A stretch of 64,000 nt of DNA, taken from an uncultured Lentisphaerota bacterium (GTDB lineage: Bacteria > Verrucomicrobiota > Kiritimatiellia > CAIQIC01). The translations under genes and the position numbers were made by a program. The notes under the pieces were generated by a model, which saw only the letters and a list, made by a program, of their open reading frames with translations, searched no databases and had not been told where the DNA came from. The DNA lies in assembly GCA_903889245.1 (NCBI GenBank), contig CAISWQ010000016.1, positions 62,001 through 126,000 of the forward strand. The letters run 5' to 3'. Of the stretch, positions 26,422-36,700 are shown one piece after another; positions within the stretch are counted from its first letter, which is position 1, and each line of letters begins with the position of its first letter.

Positions 26422-27959
26422 GACTTTTTCTCCTTTGTCCAATGGACCAGCGCCTGGTCACCGACAGCTTCCATATGCTGCCACAACTGCGCCTCCAGTT
26501 GCTTGATGATGGCGGCACAGGCCGGATCGGCGGCCAGATTCTTGACCTCCTGCGGATCTTTTTCGAGATCGAACAATTCGCGCCCGCCCTTGGGCCAGAC
26601 GTTCAGCTTCCAGCGCCGCGTACGGATCATGCGGGAGGCGCCCGGCTTGCTCACATCGCCGCGTTCCCCGAACACCGCCTCCGGCCCAGCCTCCTTGCCC
26701 GCGATCATGCCGCGCAGGCTATGGCCGTGGCCCTTGGCCAGCGGTGCGGCGCCGAGCAGGTCGAGGATCGTTGGCGCGAGGTCCAGCGTCGTCGCAAAAT
26801 TTTCGCACACCTTGCCGGCGGGCAGCACACCGGGCAGGCGCGCGAGCAGTGGCACGCGCATCAGGTCGTCGTAGAAGCTGCCGTGGGTCTTATCCATCAG
26901 GCCGTGCTCGCCGAGCTGGTTGCCGTGGTCGCTGGTAAAAATCACCAGCGTCCGGTCGGCCAGCTTGAGTTCGTCGAGCGCGGCGAGGATGCGGCCGAAG
27001 CACGCGTCCATCATCGTGATCTGCGCCGCGTAGCAGCGGAGATACTCGCGCAGACCGCCCTCGCCATAGATCTTCCCCATGCGGGCCGAGGACGTCGTGG
27101 CCCACTCCGCCGGATGCTGCGTCCACGTCGCCGGCAGAGGCATCTGCTGCGGGTCATACTGGTCATAATAGGGCGCGGGTGCGGTCCACGGCGCGTGCGG
27201 CGGGCTGACGGAATAGGTGATGGCGAACGGCTCATCGCGATGCTTGCGCAGCAGCTCGATGCACGACTCGGCGAGCACCGACTCGATAGCCAGCTCCGGC
27301 TTGAGGCGTTCGCGCCCGATGATGCCGACATCCTGCTTCGGCGTTTTCGGCTCCTGCCGCCACTTGCGATGGGCCTCGGCCAGCGCGGTCCGCAGCCAGA
27401 CATCGCCGATCTGCTCGGCCTCGCCCGCGCGCGGGCCGGGATCGAACGCGGCCGCGCCCAGCGTGCGGCGCTGCTGGTTATAGCGCGTGTGCGCCTGCTT
27501 CTCGACGGCGGCGCTGCCCGCGAGGCACTTGAGGTCATCGGTATTGCCCAGATGCCACTTGCCGAGCTGATAGCAACGGTAGCCGAGCGCTGCGAGCTGG
27601 TGCTGATAAATTTGCCGCGGCTCACGCAGCGCGAGCGGGTCATCGTTCTTGTCGATGTTGCGCCCGATGCCGAGGCTGCTGGGATACAGCCCGGTGACCA
27701 GCGCCGCGCGCGTCGGCGAGCAATAGGGAACCGGCACGAACGCGCGCGTGAAGCGCAGGCCCTCGCGCGCGAGCTTGTCGAGGTGCGGCGTCTTGACCAC
27801 CGGATGGCCCGCGCAGCCGAGCCAGTCGGCGTGATGCTGGTCGGTCATCAGCACGAGCACATTCAACCGCCGGCCGCCGGTTTCCGCACCCTGGCCAACA
27901 CCCGCCATCAGCGCGCCCGCACCGAGCGCCGCCTGTCTTAAAAAATCCCGACGCTTCAT
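26418..27959 (-). CDS. Tat-exported sulfatase
   Basis: The 513-residue protein begins MKRRDFLRQAA, a twin-arginine signal. Asp40-Gln41 in LMTDQHH start the metal site, Cys80-Ser-Pro-Thr-Arg84 is the formylglycine motif, and TSDHGNQLGEHG provides further active-site residues. DQHH and the SDHGN block place it in a different sulfatase subfamily from its downstream partner, so the pair probably attacks different sulfate positions. The stop overlaps the next start (ATGA). The upstream region holds three REP hairpins and a decayed gene fragment. Confidence 0.93.
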   Translation of the reverse strand: MKRRDFLRQAALGAGALMAGVGQGAETGGRRLNVLVLMTDQHHADWLGCAGHPVVKTPHLDKLAREGLRFTRAFVPVPYCSPTRAALVTGLYPSSLGIGRNIDKNDDPLALREPRQIYQHQLAALGYRCYQLGKWHLGNTDDLKCLAGSAAVEKQAHTRYNQQRRTLGAAAFDPGPRAGEAEQIGDVWLRTALAEAHRKWRQEPKTPKQDVGIIGRERLKPELAIESVLAESCIELLRKHRDEPFAITYSVSPPHAPWTAPAPYYDQYDPQQMPLPATWTQHPAEWATTSSARMGKIYGEGGLREYLRCYAAQITMMDACFGRILAALDELKLADRTLVIFTSDHGNQLGEHGLMDKTHGSFYDDLMRVPLLARLPGVLPAGKVCENFATTLDLAPTILDLLGAAPLAKGHGHSLRGMIAGKEAGPEAVFGERGDVSKPGASRMIRTRRWKLNVWPKGGRELFDLEKDPQEVKNLAADPACAAIIKQLEAQLWQHMEAVGDQALVHWTKEKKS

Positions 27960-27981
27960 GGGTTCCTTTCCGTTTTGGACT

Positions 27982-28051
27982 GCGCGGACGTGTCCGCGCT
28001 TTTTGCGGCGCGACACGTCGCGCCGCCACCAAAGCGGCGACTCGTCGCCGC
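27982..28051. repeat. Three consecutive REP-like hairpins
   Basis: Hairpins at 27982-27999 (GCGCGGAC/GTCCGCGC), 28005-28026 (GCGGCGCGAC/GTCGCGCCGC) and 28034-28051 (GCGGCGA/TCGCCGC) lie just upstream of the sulfatase pair. All are GC-rich with 2-4 base loops. Confidence 0.8.
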
Positions 28052-28066
28052 ACTCCAAACTATTTT

Positions 28067-28197
28067 TCCAGTTGTCGCCGCAGGACCGGACGCAGGCTTT
28101 CGATGCGTTGCTCGGCCCAGCACACCAACTGTCGGTGGAATTATCACGCAATTCGGCCTTGGCGATCAACTTGATTTGCACACTCCGACCGAAAAAG
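28067..28197 (-). pseudogene. Decayed 3' end of a paralogue of the large hydrolase gene at 33787
   Basis: About 130 bases align, by eye at roughly 75-80 percent identity, with 33803-33935, the last part of the large gene at 33787-37725. On the minus strand, the residues IKLIA...RDNS...SW, and after a one-base deletion CWAEQRIESLRPVLRRQLE, match the C-terminal end of that protein. The frameshift and lack of any upstream coding sequence make it a remnant. No promoter or start belongs to it. The rest of 27960-28332 holds three REP hairpins and nothing else recognised. Confidence 0.75.
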
Positions 28198-28332
28198 CGT
28201 CGCCGATGGGAGTTGCAAGCTGCTAAGGACGACTGGCGATCATCACCTTACTGGTCCGATTGTCGGCGCGCGTTTCGGGGAGGAGGCACAGCAAGAGCCA
28301 ACCAGCAAGGCAAACTGCACCGCCCAACTCCA

Positions 28333-29529
28333 CTATTTAAGCTCTGGGCTGAAAGTCGGCAGTTTTTGCGTAACCTCGCGTTGCTCTGCCGCCGATAATT
28401 CGGCAGATCGTTTGCCGAAAAACACCAAGGCCACCGTGTCCTTGGGAGGCAACGCCGGTTGCGCGCTTAGCCGCTGCCTGATGTGCGGGGGCTCGTCGGA
28501 AGCTATCAACTCATAGCGAAATTCTGCATCGGCCGCGCGGCTCACGGCCAACAAAACGTTGGTCGCGGATAGCCCCTGCTCTGGAATCACAAACGTGCTG
28601 ACGCCGAGCACAAACGAACCGCCCTGCAGTTTTATCGGGCAGGTCTTCTGCCCGCTGGCGGCCGCGACGGCCACCTTGACCGTCAGCTTCTGCGGCAACG
28701 GTGCGTCGAAGTAATCTGCCAGATCAAGCTCCGTGCAATTCAATAAGCCGGTGTGGTCAGGCTGCATCTCATAAGCGAGCTGGCCCCCGAAGGCCCGCAC
28801 ACGGCACGCGATATGGCTGCCCATGCAACCCACCTCGGCCATCAAATCGATGGGCCGGCGAATGGCCGGATGTAATTTCGGCAACAGCGTGGCTTCAACC
28901 AGTTTCTGGAAGCCAGCCGACAGGGCTGGCTTCGTCGTGATTTTCAACCGGTCACTGTCCATCTTCAACTGGCCCAAGTCCAAGGTGCCTTGCGCCACCT
29001 TGAACCCGGTCCATTCGAGCGCCGGTATCGCGAGGCTGAAGCCGGTCAGGCAGTTCGTCAGCACCACATCCTGAAAAGTCAGCCGGTCAAGCTGGAACAG
29101 CTTCAACGGCCATGCACTGCTCGTGCTGGCCGGAGTTGCGTTGGTCGAGGCCGTGTTACTCTTCCAATCCGTGATGTCGAGATGCGCTTTGCCAATGTGC
29201 ACCTCATGCAGGATGAGTTCCTGCTTCGACATCCAATCGCGAAAGCCGCTGTACTGTACCCGTACATCGGCAATTTCCCCGCCGGTCCAGCGCATCGCTT
29301 TGACGCCAAACCCGGACGCAACCGAGCCGCTGACACCCGTGATCTGCAAATTCACGTTTGTCGTGGCGCGCTCAAGGGAGGACGCCACCACCTTGAACGG
29401 CAGCGAGGTATGCATCACGACGATATAGGCGCAGCCCACCAGTGCCAAGACCAGCGCCACACAGCCCAGCAGTAAATTGAACAGGCAACCCAGGCAGCCA
29501 ACTCTTTTTTTCCCCTGCGGTGCATCCAT
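28333..29529 (-). CDS. Membrane-anchored protein of unknown function beside the kinase
   Basis: This 398-residue protein was not recognised. A lysine-rich start is followed by one membrane helix (about 12-35) containing CLGCLFNLLLGC. The rest is a predicted extracytoplasmic region with many beta-type alternating segments, loosely recalling AsmA-like lipid-transfer proteins, though no diagnostic motif was found. It starts 10 bases after the kinase stop and so is very likely co-expressed with it; it may be an effector or substrate. Base composition is less GC-rich than the flanking hydrolase genes. Confidence 0.6.
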   Translation of the reverse strand: MDAPQGKKRVGCLGCLFNLLLGCVALVLALVGCAYIVVMHTSLPFKVVASSLERATTNVNLQITGVSGSVASGFGVKAMRWTGGEIADVRVQYSGFRDWMSKQELILHEVHIGKAHLDITDWKSNTASTNATPASTSSAWPLKLFQLDRLTFQDVVLTNCLTGFSLAIPALEWTGFKVAQGTLDLGQLKMDSDRLKITTKPALSAGFQKLVEATLLPKLHPAIRRPIDLMAEVGCMGSHIACRVRAFGGQLAYEMQPDHTGLLNCTELDLADYFDAPLPQKLTVKVAVAAASGQKTCPIKLQGGSFVLGVSTFVIPEQGLSATNVLLAVSRAADAEFRYELIASDEPPHIRQRLSAQPALPPKDTVALVFFGKRSAELSAAEQREVTQKLPTFSPELK

Positions 29530-29539
29530 TTTTCTGCTC

Positions 29540-32179
29540 CTATCTCGGCACAAGCCATGTGCCTGTCAGCCGGTCTTGCAAACTTCGATCCGGTAGCGCG
29601 GCTGACATCACCGCCAGCCCCGCCAGCAGAACGAACACCGCCATGCCCGCCGTACCGACGTCCATCCACACCGCCAGCCAGGCGCCAAGCAGCGGCGATA
29701 GCAGGCAGGGCAACCACGCGAGCAAACTCCGACGGGTCGTCTGTGTTCGCGTTGCTGGCATTCCATCATGGCCGACAATCGCCACTCCAAAGAGCCGCAG
29801 CAACAATCCCTCGCGCGCCACCGCCGCCATCAGCAGGGCCGGCAAAGCCCCCAACAAAATCAAGGCGGCGTCGGCAACGACCAAGGCAGTGACCGGCGAC
29901 GCCGGCGTGAACATCTTTACCGACAAGCCGGACAGCGCGGGCCCCACCACTCCGGCGGCGATGATTCCCAAGCGTTGCATCCGCGAAACCGCAACCGGCA
30001 CCTTCATCAGCCTTTGCAACTCGTGCACCGCATCTCCGTCGCCGGCCGTGTTTAGAAATTCGCGCACCGGCACTGGTACTGGACGATTCCCCAAACACCG
30101 TGTCGCAATTTCCTTCAAAAGATTATGCCCAGTGGCTGTCCCGGCGGCCAAGCCCGGCGCCGGAAAATCCAGTAATTTGACCCGACCATCACCGGTAACC
30201 CACACCTTGTCCACGCCCAGCGCCGCCGGCCATGTTCCATCCTGCTGCGCCTCCTGAAGTTCGTTCGCTAAATCCAGCAACCAGAAACGGACCGCCGACC
30301 ACGCTGGCGGTGTCTCGATCAATTTCAACAAGGGCTGGCCGGTTAGCCCTTCGTATGCATCCCAGTTCTCAGCCGTCGAACGTTTCCCGGTGATCCAACG
30401 TAAGCGGCCTACCCGCCCCAAGTTGCGCAGTGCCCTGGGAACCGGCGGAGTGCCCGTCATCACCTTGTGAATCCAAACCCGGCGAAATAAACGGCTGTCG
30501 TAACCCTCAAACCAATCCACCGCGCCAGCAATATTACCGAGCACGTGGAACGGGCCAATGCTTGGTTTGCCGGCCGCATCGGCTGGCACATCGACCGGCG
30601 TCAAGGCCGGACGCACCACCGGTATCATCGTCATCACCACGCGGGTCTCGGTGAGCCCATCGTGCCCGGCGGCATAACCGTTACGCCGCCGGGCCGCACA
30701 GAACAGCAGAAGCATGGCGCCGCCACAGAAGGCCAGTTGCCATAGGCTCCACTCGAAGCGGTAAGTGCTCTGTTGGACAGTGGCCGGAACGGTGCGTCCA
30801 AACACCGTCACCGTGGTCTGCATCTCTTTCACCTCCGCAACACGCACCGGCGGATGCTCGATCATGGCCACCATCACCGGCAGGATTACAAACACGGCGG
30901 CGCGCAGCCAGGTCTTCAAGAAACCGGGCCGCCGGCCTGCTTGATCAACGACCCGCAACCGCAACAGCGCTTTGCCGAGTGTCCAACCGTACCGCCATTC
31001 CAGCAGCGCGAAGTAAGCCACACTGATAACCACAGTGAACAGCAACTCACACAGCCCGACTGCCACATCGAGCCCCCAAGCTGGTCTCATCACCGTGATG
31101 GTGCGGAACACCAGCAGCAGTGGCAGCCCGACGATGGCAACATCGAGTGCGCCCGCCAGGCATCGCACAGCCAGTTCCGCCGGCTTTGTGCCGAGCGAAC
31201 TGAACGGCGCGAGCGCGCGCCGCAACTCGTCGTAGTTCTTGAACCGGTCGCTGGGGCATTTTTCCAGGCAGCGTCGGACCACCTGCCCCAGGCGTACCGG
31301 CATGTCCGGGCGAAACTGTGCCGGACTGGGTGCCGGGTTCTCCAGCACCTTGGCGAGGAGTCGCACCATGTCCTGCGACTCGTACGGCAGTCGGGCCGTC
31401 AGCAGGTAGAACAGCGTCACGCCGATGGAGTAAATGTCGGAACCCACCGTCAAATCGTCGCCGCGCAATTGTTCCGGCGCGGCGAACGCCGGCGTGCCCA
31501 TGAACGACTCATGGATGGTCACCGGGGGTTCGCCGCGTGTTTCCGTTGAGATGGATAAACCGAAGTCGCCGATCTTGACCGTACCATCGGCGTCTAGGAA
31601 ACAGTTCGATGGCTTGATGTCGCGGTGCAGGATGCCGACGGCGTACGCGGCCTCCAATCCGTCAATAATGTGCAGCGCGGCGTCGGCGGCCTCGCGGATG
31701 TCGAACGGACCCTGGGCGCGCACACGTTGCTCCAGCGTGCCGCCCGGCATCAATTCCATCGCGATCACCGGCACACCGCCGATTTCCTCCGTGCCGAAAA
31801 CATAGACGCTGTTCGGATGATTGATCGAAGCCGCCAACCGGCCCTCGCGCAGAAAGCGCTTGCGGGCTTCGGGCGCATCAAACCGGTGGCTCAACACCTT
31901 CAGCGCCACGCACCGGTCGGTATCGAGATCCACTGCCTCGTACACCGCACCCATCCCGCCCGCACCTAGCAGTCGCACCAGTCGGTAGTGCCCGAACTCT
32001 GCGCCCACCGCAGGCCGACCGGTGGCAGGAGTCGCCGCCACGGTGGCCGCCTCGCCGTCCACCAAGCCGGTTTTCAACAAACACTTCGGGCATAATTCGG
32101 CCGGCACATGCACCGGCAATTCCAGACCGCACACCGGACACCGGTGTGCGGTCGGAAGGCCCTGGGGTAGCGGAGACAT
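29540..32179 (-). CDS. Ser/Thr protein kinase with RDD and second kinase-like domain
   Basis: The 879-residue protein starts with a CPVCG/CPKC zinc ribbon (14-33). A complete Hanks-type kinase follows (about 64-330): LGAGGMG at 71-77, Lys94, HRDIKPSN with Asp187, DFG at 205-207 and APE at 234-236. Next comes an RDD-type membrane domain (about 340-510). A region at about 555-720 resembles a kinase C-lobe (VWVTGDGRVKLLDFPAPG) without HRD or DFG residues, so probably a pseudokinase. A second cluster of membrane helices closes the protein. In PVC bacteria such kinases often lie beside ECF sigma factors they are thought to control; that is the arrangement here. Confidence 0.85.
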   Translation of the reverse strand: MSPLPQGLPTAHRCPVCGLELPVHVPAELCPKCLLKTGLVDGEAATVAATPATGRPAVGAEFGHYRLVRLLGAGGMGAVYEAVDLDTDRCVALKVLSHRFDAPEARKRFLREGRLAASINHPNSVYVFGTEEIGGVPVIAMELMPGGTLEQRVRAQGPFDIREAADAALHIIDGLEAAYAVGILHRDIKPSNCFLDADGTVKIGDFGLSISTETRGEPPVTIHESFMGTPAFAAPEQLRGDDLTVGSDIYSIGVTLFYLLTARLPYESQDMVRLLAKVLENPAPSPAQFRPDMPVRLGQVVRRCLEKCPSDRFKNYDELRRALAPFSSLGTKPAELAVRCLAGALDVAIVGLPLLLVFRTITVMRPAWGLDVAVGLCELLFTVVISVAYFALLEWRYGWTLGKALLRLRVVDQAGRRPGFLKTWLRAAVFVILPVMVAMIEHPPVRVAEVKEMQTTVTVFGRTVPATVQQSTYRFEWSLWQLAFCGGAMLLLFCAARRRNGYAAGHDGLTETRVVMTMIPVVRPALTPVDVPADAAGKPSIGPFHVLGNIAGAVDWFEGYDSRLFRRVWIHKVMTGTPPVPRALRNLGRVGRLRWITGKRSTAENWDAYEGLTGQPLLKLIETPPAWSAVRFWLLDLANELQEAQQDGTWPAALGVDKVWVTGDGRVKLLDFPAPGLAAGTATGHNLLKEIATRCLGNRPVPVPVREFLNTAGDGDAVHELQRLMKVPVAVSRMQRLGIIAAGVVGPALSGLSVKMFTPASPVTALVVADAALILLGALPALLMAAVAREGLLLRLFGVAIVGHDGMPATRTQTTRRSLLAWLPCLLSPLLGAWLAVWMDVGTAGMAVFVLLAGLAVMSAALPDRSLQDRLTGTWLVPR

Positions 32180-32254
32180 CGTCAGGCGGCCCTTCCACGA
32201 TTGCGATAGCGTAGGTGCCTGTTCACGGTGCCGTCCTGTCCCTCGGCAACCGAA

Positions 32255-32863
32255 CTACTTTTTAATATCCAGCGAATAGGTAATCCCCGTAATGGTCCCG
32301 CTTGGTCCGAGCGTGAGGACAAACCCCTTGCGCTTCTCAAAAAACTCGCCGCGAATGAACGTGACGGATTCTTTGGTGCGTCGGAATGCCTTGGATTTCT
32401 GGTCACGGTCTCCAAAGCCGCCAATCGGGAAGAGACGGTCCAGTGTGTTCTCGAACAACGCCGCGTCCTCATCCTTGGTGATGCGAAAATCCTTTTTGAT
32501 GGTCGAGAGGAACATCGGCATAGGCCGCGTGGTCGTTGTGGCTTCCAGCAAAAACACGTTATTTTGTATGCGCGCCACGATCGTTTTGGCGGAAGCCATC
32601 ATGTTGTCGCCGCCCTCCAGTTTGCTGCTCACCTCATAAAATGCCGCAGCATAAATCTTGGTGAAGATGGGCGACTGAATGGGGACATAGGAGATATCAT
32701 ACAATTTCCGGATGGCTTCCTTGATCGGGTCTTTCTCCGGAGCAGCAGCGTGGGACGGCGCCGTCCACGCCAAACTGGCGAGCAGTGCCGCCACGATAAA
32801 CCTCGCGGGTCTGCGCTTGGGAGAGCTCGCGTTACTGTTGTTGTCTTGGGCTGCGGATGTCAT
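32255..32863 (-). CDS. Small exported protein of unknown function
   Basis: The 202-residue protein was not recognised. It has an extended n-region, a hydrophobic signal segment at about 22-40 ending SHA, and a mature domain of about 160 residues with no cysteines and a plain alpha/beta pattern. It sits between the sigma factor (80 bases) and the kinase (75 bases) on the same strand, so it is probably part of that regulatory operon, perhaps as the envelope component. Confidence 0.6.
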   Translation of the reverse strand: MTSAAQDNNSNASSPKRRPARFIVAALLASLAWTAPSHAAAPEKDPIKEAIRKLYDISYVPIQSPIFTKIYAAAFYEVSSKLEGGDNMMASAKTIVARIQNNVFLLEATTTTRPMPMFLSTIKKDFRITKDEDAALFENTLDRLFPIGGFGDRDQKSKAFRRTKESVTFIRGEFFEKRKGFVLTLGPSGTITGITYSLDIKK

Positions 32864-32943
32864 GGATGATTCCTTTCTGTTTGGTTGATGCTTTGGTCAT
32901 CCACCCCCTACTTAAGCAGAAGCGGCAAAAGGTAACGCGGGGT

Positions 32944-33684
32944 TCACGCAAACACTGCAAACAGATGCCGGATTTCATCCTCGATGGTGTCGGGTGCGGC
33001 CACGGTTTTGGCGATTTCATCGCGGAGCAGTTCCCGGTAGCGCGCGCGTAGCCGTTGCACCGCCATTTTTACCGCCGCCTCGGTCATATGCAGCCGCTCG
33101 CCAAGTTCCAGGTAGGCCGGCGCCGCCTCGTCCTTTGTCAGGCAGGCGCGCAACTGGGCGAATAGCTCTCCGCGTCCAGTATCAGCATATTCCGACTGCA
33201 ACCGGGCCATCACTTGCTCGAGCAACGTCATCGCCCATTGCCGCTCGAACAACAGATCCGGCTGCTCCGTGTACACCAGTTCTGCGCCGAAGCGCGTCTC
33301 GGCCACGTCGTGATCAATGGAGACGATGGTCTGAAAGCCGCCGCGTTTCCGGGCATGCTGATGGTCCCATTCGTTGGCGAGGAAACGCTTCAGCGCAACC
33401 AGCATAAAAGTTCGGAACCGGCCTTTCTCCTGATCGGCGGCTGGAATGAAATTCTTCGCCAACAGCCGCGCAAAAAACGCTTGCGTCAAATCCTCCGCAT
33501 CTTGCGGCGACTTACCCGACCGCCGCACATAGGCATACAGCGGATACCAGTAGGCACGGCACAGTTCACCCAACGCCTCCTCGTCGCCACCCGCGCGCAG
33601 CACCACGCTCCAATGCGTGGTCACAAAGTGCATGCCACCACTTTGCTTGCCGGTGCTGTGGTCGGTGGTGTCCGTATCCATCAT
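32944..33684 (-). CDS. ECF-type RNA polymerase sigma factor
   Basis: The 246-residue protein has the sigma-70 region 2 (about 22-95, with SGKSPQDAEDLTQAFFARLL) and region 4 (about 165-235, with LHMTEAAVKMAVQRLRARYRELL as helix-turn-helix). TTHWSVV near the start is typical of the ECF subgroup found next to Ser/Thr kinases in Planctomycetes and Verrucomicrobia. No anti-sigma factor gene is adjacent; the kinase two genes on is the likely controller, by phosphorylation of the sigma factor. The start at 33684 follows GGAAGAG; a second ATG at 33681 is equally possible. It is the first gene of the block. Confidence 0.88.
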   Translation of the reverse strand: MMDTDTTDHSTGKQSGGMHFVTTHWSVVLRAGGDEEALGELCRAYWYPLYAYVRRSGKSPQDAEDLTQAFFARLLAKNFIPAADQEKGRFRTFMLVALKRFLANEWDHQHARKRGGFQTIVSIDHDVAETRFGAELVYTEQPDLLFERQWAMTLLEQVMARLQSEYADTGRGELFAQLRACLTKDEAAPAYLELGERLHMTEAAVKMAVQRLRARYRELLRDEIAKTVAAPDTIEDEIRHLFAVFA

Positions 33685-33786
33685 TCGACTCTTCCGGTTA
33701 CGAGGAGCTTTGCCACAATACAGTTTCCCGGTTGTGAAACCCCGTCGGCGCAACCAACAACGCCCGCAGTAAGAATTCTTTTTGCC

Positions 33787-36700
33787 TCATGGCTGCGTTG
33801 TCTCCAGTTGCCGCCGCAGGACCGGGCGCAGGCTTTCGATGCGTTGCTGCGCCCAGCACGCCCAGTCGCCGCCCGAATTATCGCGCGGCCCAACATCGGC
33901 GATCAATTTGATGCGCACGCTCTGCCCGGCCCACTTCGCGAGATCGGCCTCGATGGGCTGCCACGCGTGGCTCTTCACCGGCAACTCCGCCGCGACGGTT
34001 TCCTTCCCGTTCTGGTCGAGCACCACGACGCGGTAGAGAATGCCGTCACCCAGATCGCTGCCATCGCCCTTGCCAACGAGCGCGCGGAAGGCGGCGGGCG
34101 TCCCCGCCGGCAGCGCAACCGGCGCATAGAGCGCGAACGCATAGCCGGTGCCGCCCTTGTACGGCGGATGCATGGTCAGCGCCGGGTGCGTCACGCCACC
34201 GCTGGTGTAATCACCTTTGCCAACGTGCGCGCCGGTCGTACCCATCGCGACGGCCTCCGCTTTGCCGCGCAGGCAGATTCCAGATGTCCATTTCGGCAGC
34301 GGCGCGAGCGGGAGAATCGCGGCCGAGGTTTTCACCTTCGCCTCCGCGCTCATGCGCGCGACGGGCGACTCCAGTTCCAACCGGTATACGTCGGTCGCCT
34401 CGCCGCGCGGCGCGCCCAGATCAGCGGTGACGGTGGCGGGCGCGTTGGCATCCAAACGCACTTCCGATGAAGTGCCGCCAAGTCGCGCTTTGACCGCACG
34501 CGACTGATCGAGTTGCGTGACGAGCTTGGCGGTCAGCTTGTCGCCAGCGAGCCGCCACTGCACCTCGGCGAGCTTGGCGACGGTGAAGTCCAGCCACGCG
34601 CCCTCGAATTGTTGCCACAGGTGCTGGCCCGGTTTGGCGTCTGCCGGCACGCGGAACGTGTGGGCCTCGCGTCCACGCACCGCGACTTCCTCGCCGGGCA
34701 GCACGACCGCGCACTCGCTCGTCAGTTGCGACGCTGCTGTGCCGGCTTGGCCCTTGAGCTTGTAGCTGAACGCACCGCTGACCGGCACGATCCACGTCAG
34801 GCCGCGCGCGGTGCGCAGTGGCGCCGGACCGAGCTCCCTGCCGTCGTGCGCGAGCGCAACCGCCGTCGTCGCCTGCACCGCGAACCCGCACTCGACGTTT
34901 TTCAGTGGAATGACTTCGAACTCACCGCCGCCGAGTATGCGACACACGGCTTGTCCGGCGGAGGCGGCTTTCGGGAAGCGCGCGAGGCGGCCGCGGCCAT
35001 CCACATAGATGTAGGCGGGAGTATCCGCGTAGTCGCAGCGTGAGCCGCCGCGATCCGCCGAGACAACATCCACCGCGCCATCGGCGGTCCAACCGCACCA
35101 GCCGTTCGGCGGCAGATCGAGTGCGCGGCCGAATGCAGTGACCCGCATGCGCTGCTCCGGGTTGCCATTGGCGACCGTGACCATGCCATCGGCATAGCGC
35201 GTGACCACCTGCGAGAGCTTGAACGCGCCCGACGCCAGCGCATGACTGGAATCGAGCAGGCGGCCCGCAGCGTCGGCGTAGAAAATTTCCACGGCGTTGG
35301 TCAGGCAATAGCGGCTGTGGAGTTGCTGCACGAGGTAATAGCTCCGCAGCGCATTGCCGTAGCCGCCTTCCATCACCAGGAAGCCCGGATGGCCGAAGGC
35401 GACGCTCGCGGCAAGGAAGCGATCGAGCCACGCGTCGCGTTCGAGCGGATCGGCCGGCATCGTGCGCTTGCTCGCGTAGAACATGTCCGGGTTGCCCATG
35501 CCGAAGTTGCAACACTTGTCGTGCAGCCGCCGCAGATCAAAGTCCACGAACCACGAACTCTCCGCGAGCCGCGCGGTCTGGTCTTGCCCGTAGTTGCCGT
35601 CGGTCAGGCCGCAGTAGAGCGCGTGGTTGTTGCCCTCGGAATACACCGGCCCACCCCACGCGGCCTTCTGGTGCAGCATGATCTCGCCGAACGCATAGAA
35701 GACCGCGGCAAACGTGCCCGCGCCGGGGACGCGCGCGTCATAGTCCACGCGGTCCCACGCGGCCACCGCGGTGTGCACGTCGCAGTAGGCGGTGCTGAAG
35801 TGGAATTTCTTCTGGATCTGCGGCGCGAGCCGCGCGCAATACTCGATCGCGCGCGCGGGCTTCGGCGCGTAGCAGCGCATCCACGCGTGCTGGAACTGGT
35901 TGTCGGTCGTGCGGCTGACCATGTCGGCCGACCAGAACTCGTTGACCGGCGCGAAGTCGGTGTAGTTGTTGTACGGCCCGTAGACGAAGCCGAGCTGGTC
36001 CTGCATCAGCCGCGCGTAATTGAACTGGCCCTCGTCGCCGCCCTTGCCGGGTGCGGGGCGCGTGCGGAACGTAAAGCTCTCGCCGCCATCGCGCCAGCCG
36101 GTCTCGTGATCGGTCACCACCACCTGCGTCATGCCATGCCGCTTCACCTCGGTCCAATACTTCGCGTCGTTCGTCCGGTTCGAGGCGCCGTGCGCGCGCC
36201 AGACGTGCGTGCCGGTGACGCCCTTCCACGGCGAGGTCGGATTATCCACGACCGGCAGCACCTCCTCGAGGCGCGACGCCACCGTCAGGAAAAACCGCTC
36301 GAAGCAGTCGTTCAACTTGCCATCGGTCTTCGCGGTGTAGTGCGTGCCTCCGTTGTAGGCGACGCCCCCGCCCTCCTCGCCCTCGGCCGCGCACAGCGCC
36401 GACGCGTTCGAGCGATACCAGTCCACGTTGCCCATCAGGAACAGCGACCGCTCCGGCGAGCCGGCAACGACGACGGCGTTGTGTCCGCGCTGCAGCCGGT
36501 AATAGGGCACCGGCACCGCCTGCGCGTTGGTCAATCCGATGGCGCGCCCGAACTTCACGTCGCTGACGCCGCCGCCCGGCGCGAGCACATCGATCACCAG
36601 CGACTTGTTCCAGAGCCGGAACACATACGTCACCTCGGTGCCACCCAGCCGCCAGCGCGCGGTGACCGCGTCCTTGTCGCTCGTCACCGCGAGCAATTCC

